A stretch of 64,000 nt of DNA from Streptomyces lunaelactis (GTDB lineage: Bacteria; Actinomycetota; Actinomycetes; Streptomycetales; Streptomycetaceae): assembly GCF_003054555.1 (NCBI RefSeq), contig NZ_CP026304.1, positions 4,154,001-4,218,000 on the forward strand, written 5' to 3'. Position 1 is the first letter of the stretch. The number at the start of each line of letters is the position of its first letter. The position numbers and the translations under genes were made by a program. The notes under the pieces are model-generated. The model made no database searches. It saw nothing but the letters and a program-made list of their open reading frames with translations, and was not told the DNA's origin. Below are positions 9,861 to 17,813 of this stretch, in pieces.

Positions 9861-11087
9861 GTGCGGGTGAAGGGCTGGAGCAGTCGCAGCGGGCTTGCCA
9901 AGGTGGACCTCTACACGCGCGGCACGGTCCATCTGATCGTGTGGGTGGGGGTTCTCGGGCTGACCTTGCTGCTGCTGGGCCGGCCGGTCCGCGGGGACGG
10001 GCAGCTGGTCCTGGTCGTGACCGCCTCGCTGCTGGCCCTCGCGGAGGGGGTGCTCTGCGGGCGGCTGGCCCGGCACGCGATGGACGCCTATCTGGGGCAG
10101 GGGCAGGTGCCCCGGAGGCTGGTCTCATGGGCGGCCGCGGTCACGGCCGGGGCGACGACCGCCGTGGTGGTGCTGGCGGCGACGGCCGATCTGACCGGGC
10201 TGCTGCCGACGATGCTTGCGGCGGCGCTGGCGCCGTTCCTGGCCGTCCACAGTCTGCTCGTAAGCAACCGGACCACGACCCTGATCCAGCTCGTGGTGCT
10301 GGTCGTGGTGTGCGGGATGGTTTCGCTGACCGGCCGCACGGCCGATGAGGTGCTGTTCACCGTCGTGACCACCGGCTTCGCGAACGGGTGGATGGCCTTC
10401 ACGGCCCGCTGGTCCATGTGGGTGCTGGCGGTGATGTGGAAGCTGCGGGAGGCGCGTGACGTACAGGCGCGGCTTGCGGTCGCGGAGGAGCGGCTGCGCT
10501 TCGGCCGCGATCTGCACGACGTGATGGGCCGGAATCTCGCCGTGATCGCGCTGAAGAGCGAGCTGGCGGTGCAGCTGGCGCGGCGCGGGCGGCCGGAGGC
10601 GGTCGACCAGATGACCGAGGTCCAGCGCATCGCCCAGGAGTCGCAGCGAGAGGTGCGGGACGTGGTGCGTGGCTACCGGGAGGCGGACCTGAGCGTGGAA
10701 CTGGCCGGTGCGTGGGGCGTCTTGGCGGCAGCCGGGATCAGCTGCACGGTCCGGTCCGGGGACGCGGAGCTGCCCGTCGGCGTCCAGTCGGCGCTGGGCT
10801 GGGTGGTCCGGGAGGCCACGACGAACGTGCTGCGGCACGGGGACGCGCGGCGCTGCACGATATCGCTGCGCACCGCGGACGACACGGTGGTGCTGGTCGT
10901 CGAGAACGACGGGGCGGCCGAGGCGGCAGCCGGCACCCCGGGCTCGGGCCTGGCGGGCCTGCGGGAGCGGCTGTCCGCCGTGGACGGCACGCTCGAGGCA
11001 GGACCGGCGCGGGGCGGGCGGTTCCGTCTGACCGCCCGCGTTCCGCTGGGACAGCAGGCGGGACAGGACATGGAGGAGGCGGTGTGA
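9861..11087 (+). CDS. NarL/DesK-type sensor histidine kinase
   Basis: A membrane sensor of about 408 residues. Around five or six N-terminal transmembrane segments (residues ~20-150) with little extracellular loop are followed by a HisKA_3 dimerisation domain with the phospho-acceptor in RFGRDLHDVMGRNLAV (His near residue 220). The HATPase domain shows the N-box REATTNVLRHG and the G-box GSGLAGLRERL. Sensors of this build often detect membrane or lipid II stress within the bilayer. GTG at 9861 is preferred because GAGGGG lies six bases upstream; the ATG at 9855 directly abuts it. Its stop overlaps the regulator start. Confidence 0.9.
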   Translation: MRVKGWSSRSGLAKVDLYTRGTVHLIVWVGVLGLTLLLLGRPVRGDGQLVLVVTASLLALAEGVLCGRLARHAMDAYLGQGQVPRRLVSWAAAVTAGATTAVVVLAATADLTGLLPTMLAAALAPFLAVHSLLVSNRTTTLIQLVVLVVVCGMVSLTGRTADEVLFTVVTTGFANGWMAFTARWSMWVLAVMWKLREARDVQARLAVAEERLRFGRDLHDVMGRNLAVIALKSELAVQLARRGRPEAVDQMTEVQRIAQESQREVRDVVRGYREADLSVELAGAWGVLAAAGISCTVRSGDAELPVGVQSALGWVVREATTNVLRHGDARRCTISLRTADDTVVLVVENDGAAEAAAGTPGSGLAGLRERLSAVDGTLEAGPARGGRFRLTARVPLGQQAGQDMEEAV

Positions 11088-11692
11088 CCGTACGGGTACT
11101 GCTCGCCGATGACGAGCATCTGATCCGCGGCGCACTGGCCGCGCTGCTCGCCCTCGAAGACGATCTCGTAGTGGTCGCCGAGGCCGCGTCGGGGACCGAG
11201 GCCCTCGCCATGGCGCGGGCGCACCGGCCCGATGTCGCGGTCCTCGATCTTCAGATGCCCGCCCCGGACGGTGTGAGTGTGGCCACATCTCTACGAGCGG
11301 AACTGCCCGAATGCCGGACGATGATCGTGACCAGCCACGGACGGCCCGGGCACCTGAAGAGAGCGCTGGCAGCGGGCGTGCGGGGCTTCGTCCCGAAGAC
11401 GGTCAGCGCCCGGCGGCTGGCGGAGATCATCCGTACTGTGCACGCCGGAAACCGCTATGTGGACCCGGAGTTGGCGGCCGATGCGATCTCCGCCGGGGAC
11501 TCTCCGCTGACCCTCCGGGAGGCCGAGGTGCTGGAACTGGCGGCGGACGGGGCGCCGATCGCGGAGATCGCGGAGCGGGCCTCGCTGTCGCCGGGGACCG
11601 TGCGGAACTACCTCTCGTCGGCCGCCTCCAAGCTGGGGGCCGAGAATCGCCATACGGCGGTGCGTCTCGCACGCGAGCGAGGTTGGGTATAG
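11084..11692 (+). CDS. LuxR/NarL-family response regulator
   Basis: A 202-residue regulator. The receiver domain has the acidic pair LLADDEH, the phospho-acceptor Asp in VAVLDLQMPAPDG and the conserved Lys in VRGFVPKTVSA. The C-terminal LuxR helix-turn-helix is LTLREAEVLELAADGAPIAE followed by SLSPGTVRNYLSSAASKLGA. GTG start overlapping the kinase stop by four bases. It should be phosphorylated by the preceding kinase and probably controls the upstream exporter. Confidence 0.92.
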   Translation: MTVRVLLADDEHLIRGALAALLALEDDLVVVAEAASGTEALAMARAHRPDVAVLDLQMPAPDGVSVATSLRAELPECRTMIVTSHGRPGHLKRALAAGVRGFVPKTVSARRLAEIIRTVHAGNRYVDPELAADAISAGDSPLTLREAEVLELAADGAPIAEIAERASLSPGTVRNYLSSAASKLGAENRHTAVRLARERGWV

Positions 11693-11714
11693 TGGTCTTC
11701 GCGCTACGGCGCAT

Positions 11715-11787
11715 GCGGACGTAGCTCAGTTGGTAGAGCGCAACCTTGCCAAGGTTGAGGTCGCCAGTTCGAACCTGGTCGTCCGCT
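11715..11787 (+). tRNA. tRNA-Gly(GCC), second copy
   Basis: Cloverleaf with acceptor GCGGACG/CGTCCGC, normal D-loop AGTTGGTA, anticodon loop TTGCCAA (GCC) and T-arm CCAGTTCGAACCTGG. It differs from the copy at 7951 only in stem-preserving changes. It starts 22 bp after the response regulator stop. Confidence 0.96.
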
Positions 11788-11794
11788 CGGCAAA

Positions 11795-11825
11795 GAAGGC
11801 CCCGGTCATCACGACCGGGGCCTTC
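11795..11825. terminator. Bidirectional hairpin terminator between tRNA-Gly and purC
   Basis: Perfect 13-bp stem GAAGGCCCCGGTC / GACCGGGGCCTTC with loop ATCAC. It lies between the tRNA (plus) and the convergent purC (minus) and can serve both. Confidence 0.85.
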
Positions 11826-11834
11826 TTCGTGCGT

Positions 11835-12734
11835 CTACTGCCAGGTGGTGCCGGTCAGCAGCTCGTACGCCTCGAGGTACTTGGCGCGGGTCGCGTCCAC
11901 GATCTCCTGCGGGAGAGCCGGCGGCGGCTGTTCACTCCTGCGGTCCCACCCGGAGGCGGGCGAGGTCAGCCAGTCGCGGACGTACTGCTTGTCGTACGAG
12001 GGCTGGGCGCGGCCCGGCTCCCAGGTGGCGGCCGGCCAGAAGCGCGAGGAGTCCGGGGTCAGCACCTCGTCGGCGATGATGAGCTCGTCCCCCTCGAAGC
12101 CGAACTCGAACTTGGTGTCCGCGAGGATGATGCCGCGCTCGCGTGCGATGTCGCGGGCCCGGCCGTAGACGGCGAGGGTGGTCTGGCGCAGCTGGGCGGC
12201 GGTCTCGGCGCCGACCTGGCGGGCCACTTCCTCGTAACTGACGTTCTCGTCGTGGTCACCGACGGCCGCCTTGGTGGCGGGCGTGAAGATCGGGGCGGGG
12301 AGCTCGGAGCCGTCGGAGAGGCCCTCGGGCAGCGCGAGCCCGCAGACGGTACGGGTCTCGTTGTACTCGGCGAGGCCCGAGCCGGTGAGGTAACCGCGGG
12401 CGACGCACTCGACCGGGACCATGCGCAGGGACTTGCAGACGAGGGTGCGGCCGGCCCAGTCGGCGGGGGCGCCGGCGGGCAGCTCGGTGGAGATGACGTG
12501 GTTCGGGACGAGGTCCTCGAGACGCTCGAACCACCACAGCGACAGCTGGGTGAGGACCCGGCCCTTGTCGGGGATCTCGGTGGGCAGCACCCAGTCGTAG
12601 GCGGAGATGCGGTCGCTGGCGACCATCACGAGATCGCCCGCCTCGTTCTGGTACAGGTCGCGCACCTTGCCGGTGTGCAGATGTACCAGGCCCGGCACCT
12701 GAAGCGGCTCGGGCTTTTCGACGAATCCGGACAC
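11835..12734 (-). CDS. purC: Phosphoribosylaminoimidazole-succinocarboxamide synthase (SAICAR synthetase)
   Basis: PurC joins CAIR and aspartate using ATP to make SAICAR. The 299-residue length fits the longer bacterial/yeast-type enzymes. Motifs include LVHLHTGKVRDLYQNEAGDL (ATP-binding lobe), ASDRISAYDWVLPTEIPDKG, VECVARGYLTGSG, and ILADTKFEFGF with the catalytic acidic residues. GTG start at 12734, six bases behind GGGAGGAAC. It is transcribed alone, between a bidirectional terminator and a dispersed repeat element. Confidence 0.96.
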   Translation of the reverse strand: MSGFVEKPEPLQVPGLVHLHTGKVRDLYQNEAGDLVMVASDRISAYDWVLPTEIPDKGRVLTQLSLWWFERLEDLVPNHVISTELPAGAPADWAGRTLVCKSLRMVPVECVARGYLTGSGLAEYNETRTVCGLALPEGLSDGSELPAPIFTPATKAAVGDHDENVSYEEVARQVGAETAAQLRQTTLAVYGRARDIARERGIILADTKFEFGFEGDELIIADEVLTPDSSRFWPAATWEPGRAQPSYDKQYVRDWLTSPASGWDRRSEQPPPALPQEIVDATRAKYLEAYELLTGTTWQ

Positions 12735-12833
12735 GGTTCCTCCCGTGGTTCTGTCTGATCGCCTCGATTCTCCCGTATGGGGGGAGGGCGGGCCCGGTCA
12801 GGGGGTCCAGGTCGGTCCTGGCCGCACCAATCG

Positions 12834-13033
12834 CGTTTGCAGATGCGGCACTAAGCGGTGTCGGGGAAGTCCGGGTGGGTGAAGGAGCGGGTCGAGGGCC
12901 GAGTCTGGCAAGGCGGAGGAAGGAGTCCACGCGGAGCGTCGGCGACTGACGACAACGCAGCCAGGCGACAGCCATCGGCCCGCGACGCCGCCCGGACTTC
13001 CCCGGGGCCGCTCAGTCCCGTTTGCAGATGCGG
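12834..13033. repeat. 15-bp direct repeats flanking the palindromic element (copy 1)
   Basis: CGTTTGCAGATGCGG occurs at 12834-12848 and again at 13019-13033, bracketing the 165-bp element at 12851-13015 with only two and three extra bases between. The right copy encodes the last codons (Arg-Ile-Cys-Lys) of the adjacent minus-strand gene; the left copy would encode the same residues followed by an open frame. This looks like a duplication of the gene's 3' end made when the element arrived. Confidence 0.7.
12851..13015 (-). repeat. Dispersed palindromic-ended element, copy 1 (165 bp)
   Basis: The ends are imperfect inverted repeats: CTAAGCGG...GGGGAAGTCCGGG on the left and CCCGGACTTCCCCGG...CCGCTCAG on the right. 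The inner ~110 bp are not obviously structured. It differs from the copy at 58075-58239 at only two positions. The right end (CTCAG) contains the TGA stop of the adjacent gene. Small open frames inside it recur wherever the element occurs and are not credible genes. Confidence 0.9.
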
Positions 13034-14472
13034 TCGAGCAGATTCGCGGTCGCCCGCTGGACGCGGGTGTCGACATGGCCGGGCCGGTCCAGCGCCGGGG
13101 ACCAGGCGAAGGTGCCGGACGCGAAGACCAGGGCGCCGGAGGGGGCCCGGTAGAGGGAGGTCTCCTGGTGGCGGACCGCGCCTTCGCCGTCCTGGTAAGG
13201 GGAGTGGGCGAGCAGGATCCTGCCCTGGTGCTCGGGAAGCGCGGTGCGCGGGAAGTAGCGGTCGGCCTCGCCCGCGACCAGACCGGGGATCTCGTCGCCC
13301 TCGCCGGCGCCGGTCGCCTCCCAGAGCCAGTGATCCGCGTTCCGTACGACCAGGGGGTGCGGCTCGGGAACCCGTCCCGCGTACTGGATGCCCATCAGCT
13401 GCTGCTCGGCCCGGTCCATGTCGCGCCAGAGCGCCGACTTACCGGCGCAGCGGCGCTTGCGGCAGGTGAGGAGACGGTCGGGGACGCCGGAGGGCGAAGG
13501 GGCGAGTTCGACCTGCCAGTACATCGTGTTGGCGGAGAGGAAGACGAGCGAAGTTCCGTGCTCGCGGGCGAGCTCGACGGAGCGGCGCATCGGGGCGGAC
13601 CAGTACTCGTCGTGGCCGGGGAAGACCAGTCCGCGGTAGCGGGTGGGGTCGACGCGGCCGGCATGGAGGTCGCGGGTGTCGGCGTAGGCGATGTCGTAGC
13701 CGTAGCGCTCGGCCCAGCGGATGAAGTCGTAGGCGTGGCCCACATGGAGGGGCAGTCCCGCGCCCGCGTACGGGCGGTCGAAGGAGACCGTGATGGCGGC
13801 GTCCTCCTCACCGAGCAACCGGCCCCGCTCGTCCCAGGCGTGGTAGAGGCTGGCGCCGGTGCGGCCGTCCTCCGGGTAGAGGTTGTACGCCTGCCAGGTG
13901 ACGTCGGGGAGGAGCAGGAGGAGGTCGGCGGGGTGGTCGTCGCGGACCGTGAAGGGGATGTGGGAGCGGTAGCCGTCGCGGGTGGTGAGCACCGCGACGT
14001 ACGCCCCGACCGACCAGTACGAGGGGATCTGCAGCCGCCAGGAGAGCCACCAGTGATGGCAGGAGACCGTGCGGTCGGCGGTGAGCGGGGGCGGCTGGAC
14101 GATGCCCGGGAGGCGGGGGCTGGTGGTGATCTTGCTGGCTCCGTCGCCCGCGTAGTGCCCGATGCGGTAGATGTCGACGGAGAACTGCTGGGGCGGGTCC
14201 ACGGTGATGTGGAAGTCGATCGCCTCGCCGGGGGCGGCCGCGCCGGTGGACGCGAAGCCCTTGATCTGGCGGCGTACGTCGTCGGCGGTACGGGGCCCGC
14301 CGGAGCGGCCGCCGGCCAGGGCCGGGTCGGCGTACCAGGGGACAACCTGGCCGGTGTCGTCGAAGTAGTGCTCGCTGCCGCGCAGCCAGGGGAGCGGGCC
14401 CTGCCCGAAGGGGTCCGTGACCGCGTGGGCGAGGGCGCCCGATTCCCATCGCCGGATCTGCTCCGCCCCCAT
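13012..14472 (-). CDS. N,N-dimethylformamidase beta-subunit-like protein
   Basis: A protein of about 486 residues resembling the C-terminal domain of the dimethylformamidase large subunit. Matching stretches include VSVDIYRIGHYAGDGA-like FSVDIYRIGHYAGD, WQAYNLYPEDGRTGASLY, VFPGHDEYWSAPMRRSVE and FLSANTMYWQVEL. No signal peptide or membrane segment was seen. The family is widespread in Streptomyces and its physiological substrate is generally unknown, so amidase activity is only a family-level guess. ATG at 14472 has GAGGG nearby; an in-frame upstream extension exists to 14541. The stop codon is supplied by the end of the palindromic element, and the last codons are duplicated beyond it. Confidence 0.8.
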   Translation of the reverse strand: MGAEQIRRWESGALAHAVTDPFGQGPLPWLRGSEHYFDDTGQVVPWYADPALAGGRSGGPRTADDVRRQIKGFASTGAAAPGEAIDFHITVDPPQQFSVDIYRIGHYAGDGASKITTSPRLPGIVQPPPLTADRTVSCHHWWLSWRLQIPSYWSVGAYVAVLTTRDGYRSHIPFTVRDDHPADLLLLLPDVTWQAYNLYPEDGRTGASLYHAWDERGRLLGEEDAAITVSFDRPYAGAGLPLHVGHAYDFIRWAERYGYDIAYADTRDLHAGRVDPTRYRGLVFPGHDEYWSAPMRRSVELAREHGTSLVFLSANTMYWQVELAPSPSGVPDRLLTCRKRRCAGKSALWRDMDRAEQQLMGIQYAGRVPEPHPLVVRNADHWLWEATGAGEGDEIPGLVAGEADRYFPRTALPEHQGRILLAHSPYQDGEGAVRHQETSLYRAPSGALVFASGTFAWSPALDRPGHVDTRVQRATANLLDRICKRD

Positions 14473-14623
14473 GCCGCGCCCTCTTTCGGTGCCCCGGGAC
14501 CAACTGTGCTGCGCCGACTGTTCAGCGCCGGTCTCCAGCACATCACATAACGCACGCGGTCCGTCACTGTTCGTCGCGAATTAAAGCAAAGCGGAACGGG
14601 TGGTTCCGCTGGGGGCGGGCCGG

Positions 14624-16264
14624 CTACACCAGGCGGACCGGCTTCTCGGGGCGGATGCCCAGGGAGGTGAGCCAGCCGCGCAGGGGGGTCGCGTCCGCGT
14701 CCTCGACCAGGCTCAGCACGCGGGCGGCCAGGTCCGTGCGGCGTTCGCCGTGGATCAGGAGCGCCGGTCCGTCCAGCCAGTCGAGGCCGGGGGCCGCGCC
14801 CGCCGTGTCGACCGCGGCGCAACAGACCATCGCGGTGACATGGTCGGCGAGCAGCTCGCGGCCGGTACGCGGCGGCTGCAGCGGGAACAGGGGGAGCGGG
14901 TCCGATCCCCAGCCACTCGGAGCGTCCGGCGGGCTCTGCGGGACCGGCGGGGCCGCCGCCTCCTCGCGGGCGACCTCCGCGCTGATCCCCGCCGCCAGGC
15001 TGTCGCCAGTGTCGGTGCCGGTGCCGCTTTCGGTGCGGGTGGGGGTGCCAGTGCTCCCGCCGGAGAGGTGGTCCATCACCCGCGCGAGCGTCGGGCCCTC
15101 GGGCCCGGTCGAAGGCGGTACGCCCAGATCGTCGAGCACCCGGTGGAGGCGGGCCGCTTCCGTACGCCACTTACGGTCCACGACCTCTTCCGGGTACTGC
15201 TGCCAGTCCACCGGGGACCAGTCGGGGCCGGGCTCGGCCGGTCCGCCGTGAAAGAGCCGGGCGGCCAGCAGCGAAGCGGCCTCGTCGATCGTGCCCGGCT
15301 CCTCGAGCAGATCGCAGGCGGGGCGCTCGCCCAGCCGGGAGGCGAAGCCCTCGGCGAGACGGTCGCGCCGGGAGAGCTCGGTCAGGGCCGAGACGACCCC
15401 CGCGTCCAGCCGTGAGGGCCAGCGGCCCATGCGCCAGGCGGGCAGCGCGACCCTGGTCAGCAGCCGGTCCCAGCCTGCGTAGGCGAGGCCCACCTGCTCC
15501 TGGGCGACGATCCGCAGACCGTAGTCCACAGCCTGTGCACGCTCGGATGCGGCGGCCGCGACTCCTCGTTCCATCTCGGAGGCATGCACCTGGCAGCCGC
15601 GCAGCAGCAGCCGGGCGATGCGGCCGACGAAACCGAGCGCGAGCCTGCGTATCAGCCCCTGCCGGTGCGCGGCCACCGCGACCGCGGCGTCCAGACCCCG
15701 TACGAAGCGGCGCGCCGCGGCTATGTCGGGGTGGGCGGAGGGCGCGGTCCCGGCGACGACCGGCGCGAGCACCGCCCGCAGCTCGGCGACCCGCATCCAC
15801 CACAGGAAGGGCGAGCCGATGACCAGCACGGGCGCCTCGGCCGACCGGCGCCTGGGCCCGCCCGGTATCGCGTGGGCCGGGTGCGTACGGTCCTCGAGCC
15901 AGCTGTCGCAGTCGGGTGTGAGCGCGAGCGCGGAGGGCGCGGGCACATTGAGGCGCTCGGCCAGATCCCGCACCAGCCGGTACAGATCGGGGGCGGCCCG
16001 CTCGGAGAGCTCCACGGTCGGGCTGAGCGCCGGACTGGCCCGTACGATCACGGCCGCGACGGCCGCGGCGAGCAGCAGCACGACCACCGCCAAGACGGTC
16101 ACGATCCAGCGCGCCGTGTCCCAGCTCCCGCCGCCCATGCGCCCCATGGCACCGCCCGCGAGCAGCACGACGGCGACGGCCGCGGGCAGCAGCGCCACGG
16201 CCAGCGCCCTGCTGCGGATGCGCAGTACGGCGAGAGCCCGGGAGCGCGCTGCCAGCGCGCCCAT
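14624..16264 (-). CDS. Membrane protein with degenerate M48 peptidase-like domain
   Basis: About 546 residues. Two transmembrane helices lie near the N-terminus (ALAVALLPAAVAVVLLAG and WIVTVLAVVVLLLAAAVAA). The following region (DLYRLVRDLAERLNVPAP, then VLVIGSPFLWWMRVAELRAVLAPVVAGT) aligns by eye with the M48/HtpX pattern in which a start-of-domain strand is followed by ELRAVLAHELGH. Here the HExxH zinc site is replaced by APVVAGT, so the protein should not be an active zinc protease. The C-terminal part is rich in Pro, Gly and Thr. Function unknown; it may act as a pseudoprotease. The start is uncertain: GTG at 16303 would add 13 residues. Confidence 0.6.
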   Translation of the reverse strand: MGALAARSRALAVLRIRSRALAVALLPAAVAVVLLAGGAMGRMGGGSWDTARWIVTVLAVVVLLLAAAVAAVIVRASPALSPTVELSERAAPDLYRLVRDLAERLNVPAPSALALTPDCDSWLEDRTHPAHAIPGGPRRRSAEAPVLVIGSPFLWWMRVAELRAVLAPVVAGTAPSAHPDIAAARRFVRGLDAAVAVAAHRQGLIRRLALGFVGRIARLLLRGCQVHASEMERGVAAAASERAQAVDYGLRIVAQEQVGLAYAGWDRLLTRVALPAWRMGRWPSRLDAGVVSALTELSRRDRLAEGFASRLGERPACDLLEEPGTIDEAASLLAARLFHGGPAEPGPDWSPVDWQQYPEEVVDRKWRTEAARLHRVLDDLGVPPSTGPEGPTLARVMDHLSGGSTGTPTRTESGTGTDTGDSLAAGISAEVAREEAAAPPVPQSPPDAPSGWGSDPLPLFPLQPPRTGRELLADHVTAMVCCAAVDTAGAAPGLDWLDGPALLIHGERRTDLAARVLSLVEDADATPLRGWLTSLGIRPEKPVRLV

Positions 16265-16502
16265 CGACTCACCGCTTCCGGTACCGGACACGGCCGGACT
16301 CACCCCCTCTGCCCTGCGACGGTGTTGCTCACTCCCCCACTGTGGCACCCGCCACCGACATCGCAATGCCGGTGGGCCAAGTGCCGGAACGCCTGCGCCG
16401 CACCCTAGTTGGGGCTTTGGCAGGCGTCATCCGGATGGGTCAGCCGTCACTCGATGGAATGGCTTTGGGCAAAGGTGATGACGGATTTACGGGCCTAGGG
16501 GT

Positions 16503-17753
16503 TCACTCCCCGGCGGCCTTGCGTGCGATGTCCGTACGGTGCTGCGAGCCGTCCAGCCGGATCCGGGCCACCGCCTTGTACACCCGCTCGCGGGCCTGCG
16601 CCAGGTCCTTGCCGGTCGCGGTGACCGAAAGTACCCGGCCGCCGGCGCTCACGATCGCGTCGCCCGCATGCTTCGTCCCGGCGTGCAGGACGTACGCATG
16701 GGGCGCGTCCTTGTCCGCGACCTCGTCCAGACCCTCGATCGGGTCGCCGGTGCGCGGGGTGTCCGGGTAGTTGTGCGAGGCGACGACCACAGTCACGGCC
16801 GCGTCCTCGCGCCACCGCAGCGGCGGCTCGAGGTCGAGGGAGCCCTGGGCGGCGTTGAGCAGCACGCTCGCGAGCGGGGTCCGCAGCCGGGCCAGGACCA
16901 CCTGGGTCTCCGGGTCGCCGAAGCGGGCGTTGAACTCGATGACCCGTACGCCGCGCGAGGTGATCGCGAGGCCCGCGTACAGCAGCCCGGCGAACGGCGT
17001 GCCACGGCGGTGCATCTCGTCGACGGTGGGCTGCAGGACGGTGGCCATGACCTCGTCGACCAGCTTGGGGTCGGCCCACGGGAGCGGGGAGTACGCGCCC
17101 ATGCCGCCGGTGTTGGGGCCCTCGTCGCCGTCGAGGGCGCGCTTGAAGTCCTGGGCGGGGGTGAGCGGGAGGACCGTCTCGCCGTCGGTGATGGCGAAGA
17201 GGGAGACCTCGGGGCCGTCGAGGAACTCCTCGATGACGACGCGGCCGCAGGCGAGCGCGTGCTCGCGGGCGGCGGCGAGGTCGTGGGTGACGACGACGCC
17301 CTTGCCCGCGGCAAGGCCGTCGTCCTTGACCACGTACGGAGCGCCGAAGGCGTCGAGGGCCTCGTCGATCTCCTCGGGGGTCGTACAGACATAGCTGCGG
17401 CCCGTGGGCACTCCGGCCGCCGCCATCACGTCCTTGGCGAAGGCCTTGGAGCCCTCCAGCTCGGCGGCCTCCCGGGAGGGGCCGAAGCAGGGGATGCCCG
17501 CGGACCGTACGGCGTCGGCGACCCCGGCGACGAGCGGCGCCTCGGGGCCGACGACGACGAGCTCGGCCGCCAGTTCGGTGGCGAGCCGCGCCACGGCAGC
17601 GCCGTCCAGCGCGTCGACCGGGTGCAGCTGGGCGACCTCGCCGATGCCGGCGTTTCCGGGCGCGCAGTGCACAGCGGTGACGTCGGGGTCGAGGGAGAGA
17701 GAGCGGCACAGGGCGTGTTCGCGGGCGCCGCCGCCGATGACGAGGACCTTCAC
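16503..17753 (-). CDS. purD: Phosphoribosylamine-glycine ligase (GAR synthetase)
   Basis: PurD joins phosphoribosylamine and glycine with ATP, the second purine step. The 416-residue protein starts with [18 protein letters not shown]. It has the ATP-grasp lid and core ([32 protein letters not shown]) and the family signature around [36 protein letters not shown] carries the metal-binding residues. GTG start. dnaX lies 60 bp upstream on the same strand, so they may be co-transcribed. Confidence 0.97.
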   Translation of the reverse strand: MKVLVIGGGAREHALCRSLSLDPDVTAVHCAPGNAGIGEVAQLHPVDALDGAAVARLATELAAELVVVGPEAPLVAGVADAVRSAGIPCFGPSREAAELEGSKAFAKDVMAAAGVPTGRSYVCTTPEEIDEALDAFGAPYVVKDDGLAAGKGVVVTHDLAAAREHALACGRVVIEEFLDGPEVSLFAITDGETVLPLTPAQDFKRALDGDEGPNTGGMGAYSPLPWADPKLVDEVMATVLQPTVDEMHRRGTPFAGLLYAGLAITSRGVRVIEFNARFGDPETQVVLARLRTPLASVLLNAAQGSLDLEPPLRWREDAAVTVVVASHNYPDTPRTGDPIEGLDEVADKDAPHAYVLHAGTKHAGDAIVSAGGRVLSVTATGKDLAQARERVYKAVARIRLDGSQHRTDIARKAAGE

Positions 17754-17813
17754 GGCAGCCAGCCTAACCGCCGCGGCCGTCCGCTCTTGTACGGGCCTCC
17801 GAGCGACCCTCCC

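Noticed and set aside
12256..12975. Small proteins reading through the palindromic element (also at 58005-58281 and 62691-62820)
   Set aside because: The same peptide appears at each copy because the DNA repeats; there is no ribosome-binding site and frames differ in start and end. Better explained as repeat DNA.
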